A DNA stretch of 23,626 nt, taken from SIG603 sp964369215 (GTDB taxonomy: Bacteria > Bacillota > Clostridia > Oscillospirales > Acutalibacteraceae). The stretch spans positions 1 through 23,626 of the forward strand of contig CAYJEZ010000023.1 in assembly GCA_964369215.1 (NCBI GenBank). Direction: 5' to 3'. Of the stretch, positions 15,727 to 22,507 are shown in pieces. The notes under the pieces are model-generated. The model made no database searches and had not been told where the DNA came from. It saw only the letters and a list, made by a program, of their open reading frames with translations. How positions within the stretch are numbered: position 1 is the stretch's first letter; the number at the start of each line of letters is the position of its first letter. The position numbers and the translations under genes were made by a program.

Positions 15727-15770
15727 TAATGGCTACGGAATATGCTTTCCGTAGCCATTAAACTAGTTTT
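15727..15770. terminator. Terminator between the YesL-like gene and the small-protein cluster
   Basis: TAATGGCTACGGAA (15727-15740) and TTCCGTAGCCATTA (15747-15760) form a perfect 14-bp stem with a 6-nt loop, followed by AACTAGTTTTTTAT on the plus strand. It lies between convergent genes; the minus-strand exit is A+T-rich but lacks a clean T run, so it mainly serves the plus strand. Confidence 0.85.
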
Positions 15771-16082
15771 TTATATTAATAAGTACATTAGAGCGAATAA
15801 AATGGTATTATCGTTGCTTTCTTGGCTAAGTATTACAATTAAAGCTATAATAAGCATTTTATCTTTGTCTTTAAATAGCTCTTTTAAAAAATCTTGATTT
15901 AGCTGCATTTTTTCACTGTTTTGACTTTCGGTTACTTCTTCATCATTGATTTTTTCATTGACAATTTCTGCAGATTCACTCTCAACGTTAGTATCAGTAA
16001 ACTGCTGAGGTACGTATCTAGCGTACATTTCTCGAGCCCTTCGTATTGCGTCTTCACGCATATTTCTTATATCTTGTGCCAT
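15771..16082 (-). CDS. Small protein with hydrophobic C-terminal tail, unknown function
   Basis: I do not recognise a named family. The 103-residue protein has a basic, helical N-terminus (MAQDIRNMREDAIRRAREMYARY, shown by residues such as R6, R9 and R14-R17), an acidic, disordered middle (about 30-60, rich in E, S and N) and a strongly hydrophobic C-terminus (77-86 and 94-103, ending FALMYLLI). The tail could anchor it in a membrane or aggregate it in a coat. It follows the 153-residue gene by about 36 bp and is probably in one transcript with it. GTG 16088 is an alternative start, but ATG 16082 has better spacing from AAGGAAG. Similar hydrophobic endings occur in small clostridial spore-associated proteins, from memory and not verified. 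Confidence 0.65.
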   Translation of the reverse strand: MAQDIRNMREDAIRRAREMYARYVPQQFTDTNVESESAEIVNEKINDEEVTESQNSEKMQLNQDFLKELFKDKDKMLIIALIVILSQESNDNTILFALMYLLI

Positions 16083-16118
16083 TTTCACTTCTTCCTTTCA
16101 ATATGAATTCAAATAACT

Positions 16119-16580
16119 CTAAAATAAATTTCCTAATACAGACGATAATATACCAGATTCTTTTAGCGTTGGTAGCATTTTCATTATTTGCATTACTTTA
16201 ATGGCATCATCTATTTTTTTGTTTTTTTCAGAAGATAACATAGGTTTTAGAGCTAGCAGTAAACGTGAAGACTCATCGTCTGCCTTTGCACTGTTTAATA
16301 AGGGCGCTAGTTTAGCTATTGTGCCAATCATGTTTGGGTCTATGCCAAGTCCTTGTTGGGCAGAAGGCTCTTGGTGGTTTTGGTTGACTTCTTGAGGTTG
16401 TGTAGCCACTGCATTTAGTATACTACCTAAGTTAGCAGAGTTATCATTGCTTGTACTACTGGCAGCAGTAAGGGGTTGGCTATTAGAGCTTACTCCTAGT
16501 CCATTCATTATACTTTGAATTTGAGACATACTTTGTGGGTCTGATAATATTTTATTTAATTGAGCACCGATATCGTCCAT
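16119..16580 (-). CDS. Conserved small clostridial protein with SDP motif, unknown function
   Basis: A 153-residue protein in three parts. Residues 1-29 are helical and contain KILSDPQSMSQIQSIMNGLG (10-29). Residues 30-77 are low-complexity, rich in S, N, Q and A. Residues 78-153 are helical, with LLLALKPMLSSEKNKKIDDA (107-126) and IKVMQIMKMLPTLKESGILS (127-146). No enzyme motif, membrane helix or signal peptide is visible, which suggests a structural or adaptor role. The same K-[IV]-L-S-D-P module occurs in the next gene upstream (16796-17023). A strong site, CGGAGGA, precedes the start. A likely promoter lies at 16677-16704, so this gene and the following one may form an operon. The function is unknown. 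Confidence 0.75.
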   Translation of the reverse strand: MDDIGAQLNKILSDPQSMSQIQSIMNGLGVSSNSQPLTAASSTSNDNSANLGSILNAVATQPQEVNQNHQEPSAQQGLGIDPNMIGTIAKLAPLLNSAKADDESSRLLLALKPMLSSEKNKKIDDAIKVMQIMKMLPTLKESGILSSVLGNLF

Positions 16581-16676
16581 ATTTTTCCTCCGTTAATTTA
16601 TTTAGGCACTGTTAAGCTAAAATGGTGAAAATATTTATTCTTTTAATACTAACTAAAAATAATCTTAATTTAGCAA

Positions 16677-16704
16677 ATTATATTTATAAAAATTTATATG
16701 TCAT
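16677..16704 (-). promoter_or_regulatory. Possible promoter for the 153-residue protein gene
   Basis: On the minus strand, ATGACA (16704-16699) and TATAAT (16682-16677) are separated by 16 bp. The leader would be about 90 nt. The -10 is perfect and the -35 differs at one position. This suggests sigma-A control, though late sporulation sigma factors cannot be ruled out by eye. Confidence 0.4.
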
Positions 16705-16754
16705 TTCTAGATAAATTGAAATAAATGAATGTTTGCACGTATTATTAGCTTTGC

Positions 16755-16784
16755 TATCCCTCATAAATTATATATAGAGGGATA
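16755..16784 (-). terminator. Hairpin after the 75-residue protein gene
   Basis: TATCCCTC (16755-16762) and GAGGGATA (16777-16784) form a perfect 8-bp stem with a 14-nt A+T loop, 12 bp beyond the stop codon of the minus-strand gene. No long T run follows on the minus strand, so it may be a weak terminator or an RNA 3' end stabiliser. Confidence 0.45.
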
Positions 16785-16795
16785 GACAAAAAAAG

Positions 16796-17023
16796 TTATT
16801 TTTTTCCAAGCATTTTTAATAGTTGCATAGCTTGAGGGCTTGATAGCAACTTATTTGCGGCGTTAGGGTCGGATAGTACTTTGCTTATCATTTCGCTTTC
16901 TTTTCCGTTTCCGATTATTTTAGACATTTCTCCACTTTCTGCGGCTTGTTTTAAGTGTTCTGGTGTGGTTCCAAGTCTTGTAGCGGCTAGTTTTAATAGA
17001 GATTCTAATTGATTGTTATCCAT
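16796..17023 (-). CDS. 75-residue helical protein with SDP motif, unknown function
   Basis: A small, highly charged helical protein with no membrane segment. Residues 1-35 (LLKLAATRLGTTPEHLKQAA) look like a compact helical domain. Residues 47-73 contain SKVLSDPNAANKLLSSPQAM and LLKMLG, a pair of S-x-P-x-A repeats. The K-[IV]-L-S-D-P element recurs in the neighbouring 153-residue protein, and the D-P...L-x-x-x-P-x-x-M pattern superficially resembles STI1-type helical repeats in chaperone adaptors. AAAGGA precedes the ATG by 10 nt. A 215-bp gap with a hairpin separates it from the next minus-strand gene, so it may be transcribed on its own. Function is unknown. Confidence 0.7.
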   Translation of the reverse strand: MDNNQLESLLKLAATRLGTTPEHLKQAAESGEMSKIIGNGKESEMISKVLSDPNAANKLLSSPQAMQLLKMLGKK

Positions 17024-17326
17024 TTATATCAAATCCTTTGTAGCAAAAATGCTTTTATTATTACAAGAAAAAAACTTCTTGTATTTGAAATATTGTGTTA
17101 TGTCTTACTGTGTCTCAGTTCGAAATTGTGTCAAAATAATGTTTTAAGCGCAATTAATAAATCTCATAATCCGTTATAGGGGAGGGGTCATATCCCTATT
17201 TTAGGGTTATTTATATTATAATATGCAAAACCGCTAATAAGTATGAATGAAAAATTGAGGAACATCTTTTGTTTATATTCAAATTGTTTTTTTATATAAT
17301 AACTATTATAAGGAGTAGTGATAAGT
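17024..17326. other. 303-bp divergent intergenic region
   Basis: The region between the 75-residue protein gene (-) and the phosphoesterase gene (+). It holds TACAAGAA...TTCTTGTA (17062-17069 with 17076-17083), a G-rich block with alternative hairpins at 17176-17206, and a TATAAT at 17295-17300 that may be the -10 of the plus-strand gene (-35 weak). On the minus strand a perfect TTGACA occurs near 17130 but has no matching -10. No small gene is convincing. Confidence 0.5.
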
Positions 17327-17812
17327 GTGAGAATACTGGTTTTTTCTGATAGTCATGGAAGGTACTTAAATATGCAAAAGGTAATAGAGCAACAAGAGAG
17401 TGCAGAGAACATAATATTTTGTGGAGACGGGCAAGACGATATAGAATTAATAATGAAAAAATATCCTAAAAAGAAGTTTTATTGTGTTAGCGGCAACTGT
17501 GACTTTTATTCTAAATTTGAGAAAAATCTATATTTTGAATTAGCGGGAAGAAAATTTTTTATTACTCATGGTGATATGTATTATGTGAAATCTGGGTATG
17601 ATAAAATTGTTAAAGCTGCAAAAGGGAAAGAGTTAGATATAGTCGTTTTTGGGCATACTCATAAAGAGGATAAATTTTACATAAATGGGACACATTTTTT
17701 AAATCCAGGTTCTTGCTGGGGTCATAACTCTACGTTTGCAACTATAGATATTGATGAAAATAATGGAAGCGTGCTTACTAACATTATGCTGTGCAATAAG
17801 AATATGTTGTAA
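17327..17812 (+). CDS. YfcE/MJ0936-type metallophosphoesterase
   Basis: A 161-residue calcineurin-like phosphodiesterase of the short YfcE group. All metal-binding blocks are visible: D-x-H in VFSDSHG, GD in CGDGQDD, GN(C)D in VSGNCD, H in ITHGD, and G-H-x-H in VFGHTH, followed by NPGSCWGHN. Members hydrolyse phosphodiester bonds in vitro with Mn2+, but physiological substrates are generally unknown. The frame opens at GTG 17318, only 2 nt after AAGGAG, which is too close. GTG 17327, 11 nt after the site, gives the family-typical M-R-I-L-V-F-S-D-S-H-G. In many Clostridia this gene follows the non-canonical nucleotide phosphatase rdgB; here it stands alone. Confidence 0.9.
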   Translation: MRILVFSDSHGRYLNMQKVIEQQESAENIIFCGDGQDDIELIMKKYPKKKFYCVSGNCDFYSKFEKNLYFELAGRKFFITHGDMYYVKSGYDKIVKAAKGKELDIVVFGHTHKEDKFYINGTHFLNPGSCWGHNSTFATIDIDENNGSVLTNIMLCNKNML

Positions 17813-17888
17813 CAAGCATTGTGTTTAATAAGTAAATTAAGCATATATTTAACTCTTAGTTATATCAAGTAGGTTAACAAATCCATAT

Positions 17889-17945
17889 AAATCAAGTTGG
17901 TTACAATGCGAATATAAATTGCATTGTAACCAACTTGATTTTTTC
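17889..17945. terminator. Very long perfect hairpin between convergent genes
   Basis: A perfect 20-bp stem (17890-17909 with 17921-17940, extendable by one A-T) around an 11-nt loop, followed by TTTTC on the plus strand. It lies between the phosphoesterase gene (+) and the aldo/keto reductase gene (-). A partial copy of the left arm (ATCAAGTAGGTTAACA, 17864-17879) lies just upstream and could compete for the right arm. Confidence 0.85.
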
Positions 17946-17971
17946 TATTTAATTATACATAAGTAAATGTC

Positions 17972-19111
17972 TTATTCAAACATATCTACGGCTCTTTTAA
18001 GCTCTTCAACTATTGCTATTGATTGAGGACATACACTTTCACATAAACCACATTCTATGCAAGCACTTGCTTTAGCTACGCTTGATTCAGTTGTTTTAAT
18101 TCCTGTAAAAAAGTTATATGAGGCTTTTCCTGCTGCAAAGTCTTCGTAAATTAACTTTTTATTCATAGCGAAGAATATCTCAGGAATTGCAACATTTTGA
18201 GGGCAATCTTTTACGCAGTATCTACAATTTGTACAAGGTATTGATTCAATTGAGCTGAATATTTCTTGAACTTTAGTAATTACTTTTTGTTCTTCTTTAT
18301 TTAGTGGTTTAAAATTTTTCATATAACTTATATTATCTTGCATTTGCTCAATGTTTGACATACCGCTTAAAACAGTTAATACATTGTCAAATGAAGCAGC
18401 GTATCTAACTGCCCACTGTGCATATGACATGTCTTTGCTGTAAGCATCAAAGACATCAGATACAGATTTAGGAGGATTAGCTAGTCCGCCTCCTCTTATT
18501 GGCTCCATAACTATTACTGGTTTATTGTATTTTTCTGCAACTTCATAGCATTTTCTTGATTGAACTATAGTGTCTTCCCAGTCTGCATAGTTAATTTGAA
18601 GTTGTACAAAGTCAACGTCTTGATGATGCTTACAAAGTACATCTTCAAGTGCTTCAGCACTGTCGTGTATTGAAAAACCAAGTTGTTTAATTTTACCAAG
18701 TTCTTTTTGTTTAATAGTAAAGTTCCAAATGTCAAATTTGTCGAAAGAAGCTGTTCTTATTCCTCCTAAGTTATGGAGTAAATAGAAATCAAAGTAGTCT
18801 ACGCCTGCTCTTTCTAATGAGGTGAAGAACATTTGTTCAGCCTCTTCTTTTGTCTCATTACCCGACCAAGCAGGAAGTTTAGTAGCTAGCTGAAAGCTCT
18901 CGCGTGGATATCTGTCTACCAACGCTATTTTTGTAGCACCTTCAGATTTTTGGTCTATGTAACCATAGGCAGTATCAAAATATGTGAATCCATTCTCAAT
19001 AAACATGTCTACCATAGCTTTTGTTTGCTCAATGTCAATTCCTCCTTCTAACATTGGAAGTCTCATAAGCCCAAAACCTAGCTTTGGCATTTCTTTTCCG
19101 TTGTAAATCAT
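17972..19111 (-). CDS. Aldo/keto reductase with C-terminal [4Fe-4S] domain
   Basis: A 379-residue two-part oxidoreductase. Residues 1-285 form the aldo/keto reductase barrel with the full catalytic tetrad: D46 and Y49 in YFDTAYGY, K78 in ATKLPAW, and H113 in YLLHNL. Residues 290-375 hold a ferredoxin-like region with C293-x2-C296-x2-C299-x3-C303-P and C351-x2-C354-x2-C357-x3-C361-P, enough for two [4Fe-4S] clusters. Such proteins are common in anaerobes and could couple NAD(P)H or ferredoxin to carbonyl reduction; the substrate is unknown. The frame extends to 19153, but ATG 19111 is preferred because AGAAAGGA lies 8 nt upstream and the protein then begins M-I-Y-N-G-K-E-M-P-K-L-G as in homologues. 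Confidence 0.9.
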   Translation of the reverse strand: MIYNGKEMPKLGFGLMRLPMLEGGIDIEQTKAMVDMFIENGFTYFDTAYGYIDQKSEGATKIALVDRYPRESFQLATKLPAWSGNETKEEAEQMFFTSLERAGVDYFDFYLLHNLGGIRTASFDKFDIWNFTIKQKELGKIKQLGFSIHDSAEALEDVLCKHHQDVDFVQLQINYADWEDTIVQSRKCYEVAEKYNKPVIVMEPIRGGGLANPPKSVSDVFDAYSKDMSYAQWAVRYAASFDNVLTVLSGMSNIEQMQDNISYMKNFKPLNKEEQKVITKVQEIFSSIESIPCTNCRYCVKDCPQNVAIPEIFFAMNKKLIYEDFAAGKASYNFFTGIKTTESSVAKASACIECGLCESVCPQSIAIVEELKRAVDMFE

Positions 19112-19145
19112 AGTAACAATCCTTTCTAAATGAATAATTAATAAA

Positions 19146-19184
19146 CTATACACCTTAGAGCGAGTCAGTAGCCCTAAGGTGTAT
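19146..19184 (-). terminator. Terminator after the TIM-barrel isomerase gene
   Basis: TATACACCTTAG (19146-19157) and CTAAGGTGTATA (19173-19184) form a perfect 12-bp stem with a 15-nt loop. Read on the minus strand it lies downstream of the gene ending at 19279 and exits into GTTTATTAATT. It separates that gene from the aldo/keto reductase gene. Confidence 0.7.
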
Positions 19185-19278
19185 AATAAATTCTAAAAAA
19201 TAAATATGAGTAATATTAACAAGTGTATTTAAATTGTAAGATATAAAAATTATATATATAAATCACGATTGTATACTA

Positions 19279-20106
19279 TTACCAAGAAAGTGATTTTAAA
19301 TATTTTCTGCTACTTTCAATAGCCTCTAAGCTTGTCATGTTATAAGCTTTGTCTTGCTCAACTACAACCCACTTAGCACCAGCCTCTAATGAAGCCTCTA
19401 AAATAGGTGGAAAGTCTTGGCAACCAGAACCAACAGGTCTAAATTCAAATTTTCCAGTATTTCTTAAGTTGTTAGGGTTATTATCTTCACCTATTAGCTC
19501 ATACATATTATCAGGGGTTCCTTCAATGATGAAGTCTTTTAGATGAACTACAGGAGCTCTTCCTGTGTATTTTTTTACATAAGCAGCAGGGTCTAAACCA
19601 GCTACTTTAACCCAGCAAGTATCAATCTCTGTTTGTAATAAATCAGAGCTAATATTATTATACATATAATCAAGGCCATATTCGCCGTTAGCTACTTTTA
19701 CAAATTCAAAATCATGGTTATGATATAGCATAATCATTCCATTAGCTTTGATACACTCACCAATTTTTATAAGGTTTTGAAGTGTTTCGTCGAACTTCTC
19801 TTTGCCAGGTCTATTCTCTTCAGGAATAGAAGGTATTGCCATATAAGAAACACCAATTTCTTTATATTTTGCAACTGTGCCCTCTAAGTCAGACATTAAC
19901 TCACCATAAGGAACATGAGCAGATACAGCTACTAAGCCTGCCTCTTCTATCGTTTGTTTGATGTAAGAAGGTTCTAAGCCATATAGACCTGCTAGCTCTA
20001 CTCCGTCATAGCCTAAAGCTTTAATTTTTTCTATAGTTCCTTTAAAATCTGTTTCTGCTACATCTCTAACAGAATAAATTTGTACTGCTACCGGTAATGT
20101 TTTCAT
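19279..20106 (-). CDS. Sugar phosphate isomerase/epimerase (xylose isomerase-like TIM barrel)
   Basis: A 275-residue TIM-barrel protein of the AP endonuclease 2 / xylose isomerase-like family. Likely metal ligands are H129-H131 in YHNHDFEF, E160 and D162 in TEIDTCWV, H188 in HLKDF, and E250 in VVVEQD. Members include inosose dehydratases, tagatose epimerases and 3-keto-sugar enzymes; the exact sugar cannot be read from sequence. The start at 20106 follows AAAGGATG by 7 nt; the earlier ATG at 20124 overlaps that site. The neighbouring aldo/keto reductase is separated by a terminator, so a shared pathway is possible but not shown. A nested palindrome lies upstream at 20137-20173. Confidence 0.88.
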   Translation of the reverse strand: MKTLPVAVQIYSVRDVAETDFKGTIEKIKALGYDGVELAGLYGLEPSYIKQTIEEAGLVAVSAHVPYGELMSDLEGTVAKYKEIGVSYMAIPSIPEENRPGKEKFDETLQNLIKIGECIKANGMIMLYHNHDFEFVKVANGEYGLDYMYNNISSDLLQTEIDTCWVKVAGLDPAAYVKKYTGRAPVVHLKDFIIEGTPDNMYELIGEDNNPNNLRNTGKFEFRPVGSGCQDFPPILEASLEAGAKWVVVEQDKAYNMTSLEAIESSRKYLKSLSW

Positions 20107-20136
20107 AATAGTACATCCTTTCATGTGCTTTGGTAC

Positions 20137-20173
20137 TGTTAAGTAAAAAAGATTATAATCGTATTACTTAACA
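20137..20173. promoter_or_regulatory. Nested palindrome upstream of the isomerase gene
   Basis: TGTTAAGTAA (20137-20146) and TTACTTAACA (20164-20173) are exact reverse complements. Between them, almost concentrically, lies the 10-bp palindrome GATTATAATC (20151-20160), which contains a -10-like TATAAT. The absence of a T run argues against a terminator and for an operator-promoter site. Confidence 0.5.
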
Positions 20174-20317
20174 AAACCTTTGCTTTTCAATAATAATTTG
20201 TAATAGATAAATTAACCTACCACCTTTTCTATTTTACACTTTAATTTAGCCATAGTCAATAAGGAGAAACTATTTTTTTGTTTAATAAATAAAAAAAACA
20301 ATAAAGGGGGAATATGC

Positions 20318-20674
20318 ATGGGAATGCCTGAGTTACCTGAGGGTAAAAATAGACCAAGTATAGGAGAAGCTTTAATAGACTTACTAGAGTCGATAGCATT
20401 AGAAGAAATGGCTATAGCTCATTTGTTGAATGCAGAAGGGGAGAAGCTACAAGATGTAGTTAAAAAGTATTGTGAAAGTGAAATATGCCATACTCAATTT
20501 GAAAGTAGTTTTAACAATAGCCAAGACATGGTTAGAACACTAATAATGAAGGAGTGGTTGTTGCTTACAAAAATGAATTCTGTTTTGGAAATAAACAAAC
20601 AAATAAATACTGAATGCAATTCAAACAAAAGGCTGTGTGAATGTGAAAGGCAATCAAGAAATTGGAAACAGTAA
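20318..20674 (+). CDS. Small helical protein with LEE...NAEGEKLQ motif, unknown function
   Basis: A 118-residue soluble, mainly helical protein. Its conserved core is LLESIALEEMAIAHLLNAEG followed by EKLQ (about residues 22-45), then a second helix with VRTLIMKEWLLLTKMNSVLE (73-92). A polar tail with C-N-S-N and C-E-C follows. From memory, a similar IALEE...NAEGEKLQ core occurs in small Bacillus and Clostridium proteins linked to spores or exosporium, but I cannot verify this and give it as inference. The start is supported by AAAGGGGG about 8 nt upstream; an ATG at 20314 is out of frame. It is flanked by two minus-strand genes with no obvious partner, so it is probably a single-gene unit. 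Confidence 0.7.
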   Translation: MGMPELPEGKNRPSIGEALIDLLESIALEEMAIAHLLNAEGEKLQDVVKKYCESEICHTQFESSFNNSQDMVRTLIMKEWLLLTKMNSVLEINKQINTECNSNKRLCECERQSRNWKQ

Positions 20675-20723
20675 ATAAGAATTATTGTGAGTTATATTAG
20701 TTACAAAATAGTATGAAATTAAA

Positions 20724-22079
20724 TTAGTTCTTCAAACTATGAAGAGGAGCTGGTATTTGTCCACCTCTGTTAATGAATTTTGAAGCGCTGTTTTTGTTTA
20801 CTTTCATAACAGGGCCACAGCCGAATAAACCGCCCCAGTCAAGCTCGTCGCCTACGTCCATTCCTATTGCTGGAATAACCCTAACAGCAGTTGTTTTATT
20901 ATTAACCATTCCAATAGCTGCCTCGTCTGCAATAATTGCCGCTATTGTATCTGGGGTAATGTCGCCAGGCACAACTATCATATCAAGCCCTACAGAGCAA
21001 ACAGCTGTCATGGCCTCAAGTTTATCAATAGTTATAGAGCCGCTTTTTGCCGCAGCTATCATTCCGGCATCTTCTGAAACAGGAATAAACGCACCTGAAA
21101 GTCCCCCAATTCTAGAGCAAGCCATAACTCCACCTTTTTTAACTGCGTCGTTTAAAAGTGCCAGTGTGCAAGTTGTGCCGTGTGTTCCACATTGCTCTAA
21201 ACCTATTTCTTCTAAAATATGTGCAACGCTGTCACCTACAGCAGGTGTTGGTGCTAAAGATAAATCTACTATGCCAAAAGGTACACCTAGCCTTTTAGAT
21301 GCCTCTACTCCTATTAATTGGCCTACTCTTGTAATTTTGTAAGAGGTCTTTTTAATAATGTCTGCAAGCCCACTTATGTCTGCGTCTGGATATTTTGCTA
21401 TTGCAGAGCGAACAACGCCAGGGCCTGATACACCTACGTTTATCATACAGTCTGGCTCGCCAACTCCGTGAAAGGCTCCAGCCATAAAGGGGTTGTCCTC
21501 TACTGCGTTGCAAAAAACTACAAGCTTAGCCGCACCAAAACAAGCGTTGTCTACTGTAAGCTCGGCACAGTTTTTTACTATTTTGCCCATAAGTTTACAT
21601 GCGTCTAAATTAATACCAGTTTTGCTAGAGCCAACATTTACAGAAGAGCATACCCTCTCTGTGCTAGCTAAAGCCTCTGGAATAGATTTAATAAGCTCTA
21701 AGTCTCCTGCAGAAAAGCCTTTTTGCACTAATGCAGAGTAACCGCCAATTAAATTAACCCCAACGTCACGAGCGGCCTCGTCCATTGTTTTAGCAAACGG
21801 AACTGGGCTAACGCCACAAGCTGCAGATATTATGGCAATTGGAGTTACCGAAATTCTTTTGTTAATAATAGGTATACCATACTCTTTCTCAAGATCTTCT
21901 CCTACTTTAACAAGGTCTTTTGCCTTTGTTGTAATTTTATCATAAACCTTCTTGCAAGCTACTTCAATATCACTATCAATGCAGTCAAGAAGTGAAATTC
22001 CCATGGTTATAGTTCTAATATCAAGGCATTCGTCTTGTATCATTTTTATTGTTTGTAATATGTCATATACGTTTATCAT
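20724..22079 (-). CDS. PFL (DUF711) family protein
   Basis: A 451-residue protein of the DUF711 family, structurally related to pyruvate formate-lyase but of unproven activity. Family features are the N-terminal DIRTITMGISLLDC (20-33), ISAACGVSP (84-92), MIAAAKSGSITIDKLEAMTA (340-359) and the C-terminal VIPAIGMDVGDELDWGGLFG (401-420). The length is normal. The start at 22079 gives the usual M-I-N-V-Y-D-I-L-Q-T-I; AAAGGA is 12 nt upstream. It follows an ACT-domain gene by 73 bp on the same strand, a pairing conserved across Firmicutes. The ACT partner suggests that an amino acid or similar ligand controls it, but no substrate is established. No glycyl-radical motif was identified by eye. Confidence 0.9.
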   Translation of the reverse strand: MINVYDILQTIKMIQDECLDIRTITMGISLLDCIDSDIEVACKKVYDKITTKAKDLVKVGEDLEKEYGIPIINKRISVTPIAIISAACGVSPVPFAKTMDEAARDVGVNLIGGYSALVQKGFSAGDLELIKSIPEALASTERVCSSVNVGSSKTGINLDACKLMGKIVKNCAELTVDNACFGAAKLVVFCNAVEDNPFMAGAFHGVGEPDCMINVGVSGPGVVRSAIAKYPDADISGLADIIKKTSYKITRVGQLIGVEASKRLGVPFGIVDLSLAPTPAVGDSVAHILEEIGLEQCGTHGTTCTLALLNDAVKKGGVMACSRIGGLSGAFIPVSEDAGMIAAAKSGSITIDKLEAMTAVCSVGLDMIVVPGDITPDTIAAIIADEAAIGMVNNKTTAVRVIPAIGMDVGDELDWGGLFGCGPVMKVNKNSASKFINRGGQIPAPLHSLKN

Positions 22080-22152
22080 AAGTAAGTCTATCCTTTCAGT
22101 ATGCTACGAGATTTTTAATAAATTTATTTGCAATGCAACAAATTTTATAACA

Positions 22153-22422
22153 TTATATTTTATGCATTGCGTTAAAAATGTCCTCGTGCATTACATAAAT
22201 AGACAATCCAAGCTCTTTTCCTAAATCTTCCATTCTGTCTGAAAGCTCTGGAAAACTTTTGTTAAGTTTTGATATGTCTACCATCATAATCATTGCAAAA
22301 ACATCTTGTAAAACAGATTGTGTAACGTCTGTAATATTTGCGTTGTAGTCTGAGCATACCGCACTTACTTTCGCTAAAATTCCTACTGTGTCTTTTCCTA
22401 TTACTGATAATACTGCTCTCAT
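22153..22422 (-). CDS. ACT domain protein (UPF0237 type)
   Basis: An 89-residue stand-alone ACT domain, a small-molecule (usually amino acid) binding fold. The sequence starts MRAVLSVIGKDTVGILAKVS, with the G-K-D-x-x-G-I-[LV] signature (9-16), and continues with ANITDVTQSV (28-37), typical of ligand-binding ACT proteins such as the GcvR and UPF0237 group. It starts right after GGAGATAAATT on the minus strand. It lies upstream of the DUF711 gene, a conserved pair, so it probably senses a ligand for, or binds to, that protein. It carries no catalytic residues. Confidence 0.9.
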   Translation of the reverse strand: MRAVLSVIGKDTVGILAKVSAVCSDYNANITDVTQSVLQDVFAMIMMVDISKLNKSFPELSDRMEDLGKELGLSIYVMHEDIFNAMHKI

Positions 22423-22463
22423 AATTTATCTCCATTCTTAATTAGTGTATTACATTAAAAATT

Positions 22464-22504
22464 AATATACACTACGGCAAGCAAAACTTACCGTAGTGTA
22501 TATT
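22464..22504 (-). terminator. Terminator after the alpha/beta hydrolase gene
   Basis: AATATACACTACGG (22464-22477) and CCGTAGTGTATATT (22491-22504) form a perfect 14-bp stem with a 13-nt loop. On the minus strand it follows the hydrolase stop codon by three bases and exits into AATTTTTAATG. Confidence 0.8.
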
Positions 22505-22507
22505 TAA

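Noticed and set aside
17062..17083. TACAAGAA...TTCTTGTA hairpin as a terminator
   Set aside because: No gene ends before it on either strand; it lies in the leader of a minus-strand gene.
20151..20160. GATTATAATC as a plain sigma-A promoter on the minus strand
   Set aside because: No acceptable -35 lies at 16-18 bp, so it is reported as an operator-like palindrome only.
20773..21342. A 189-codon plus-strand frame
   Set aside because: It is antisense to the DUF711 gene; its low-complexity S/P/I-rich product reflects the opposite-strand codons.
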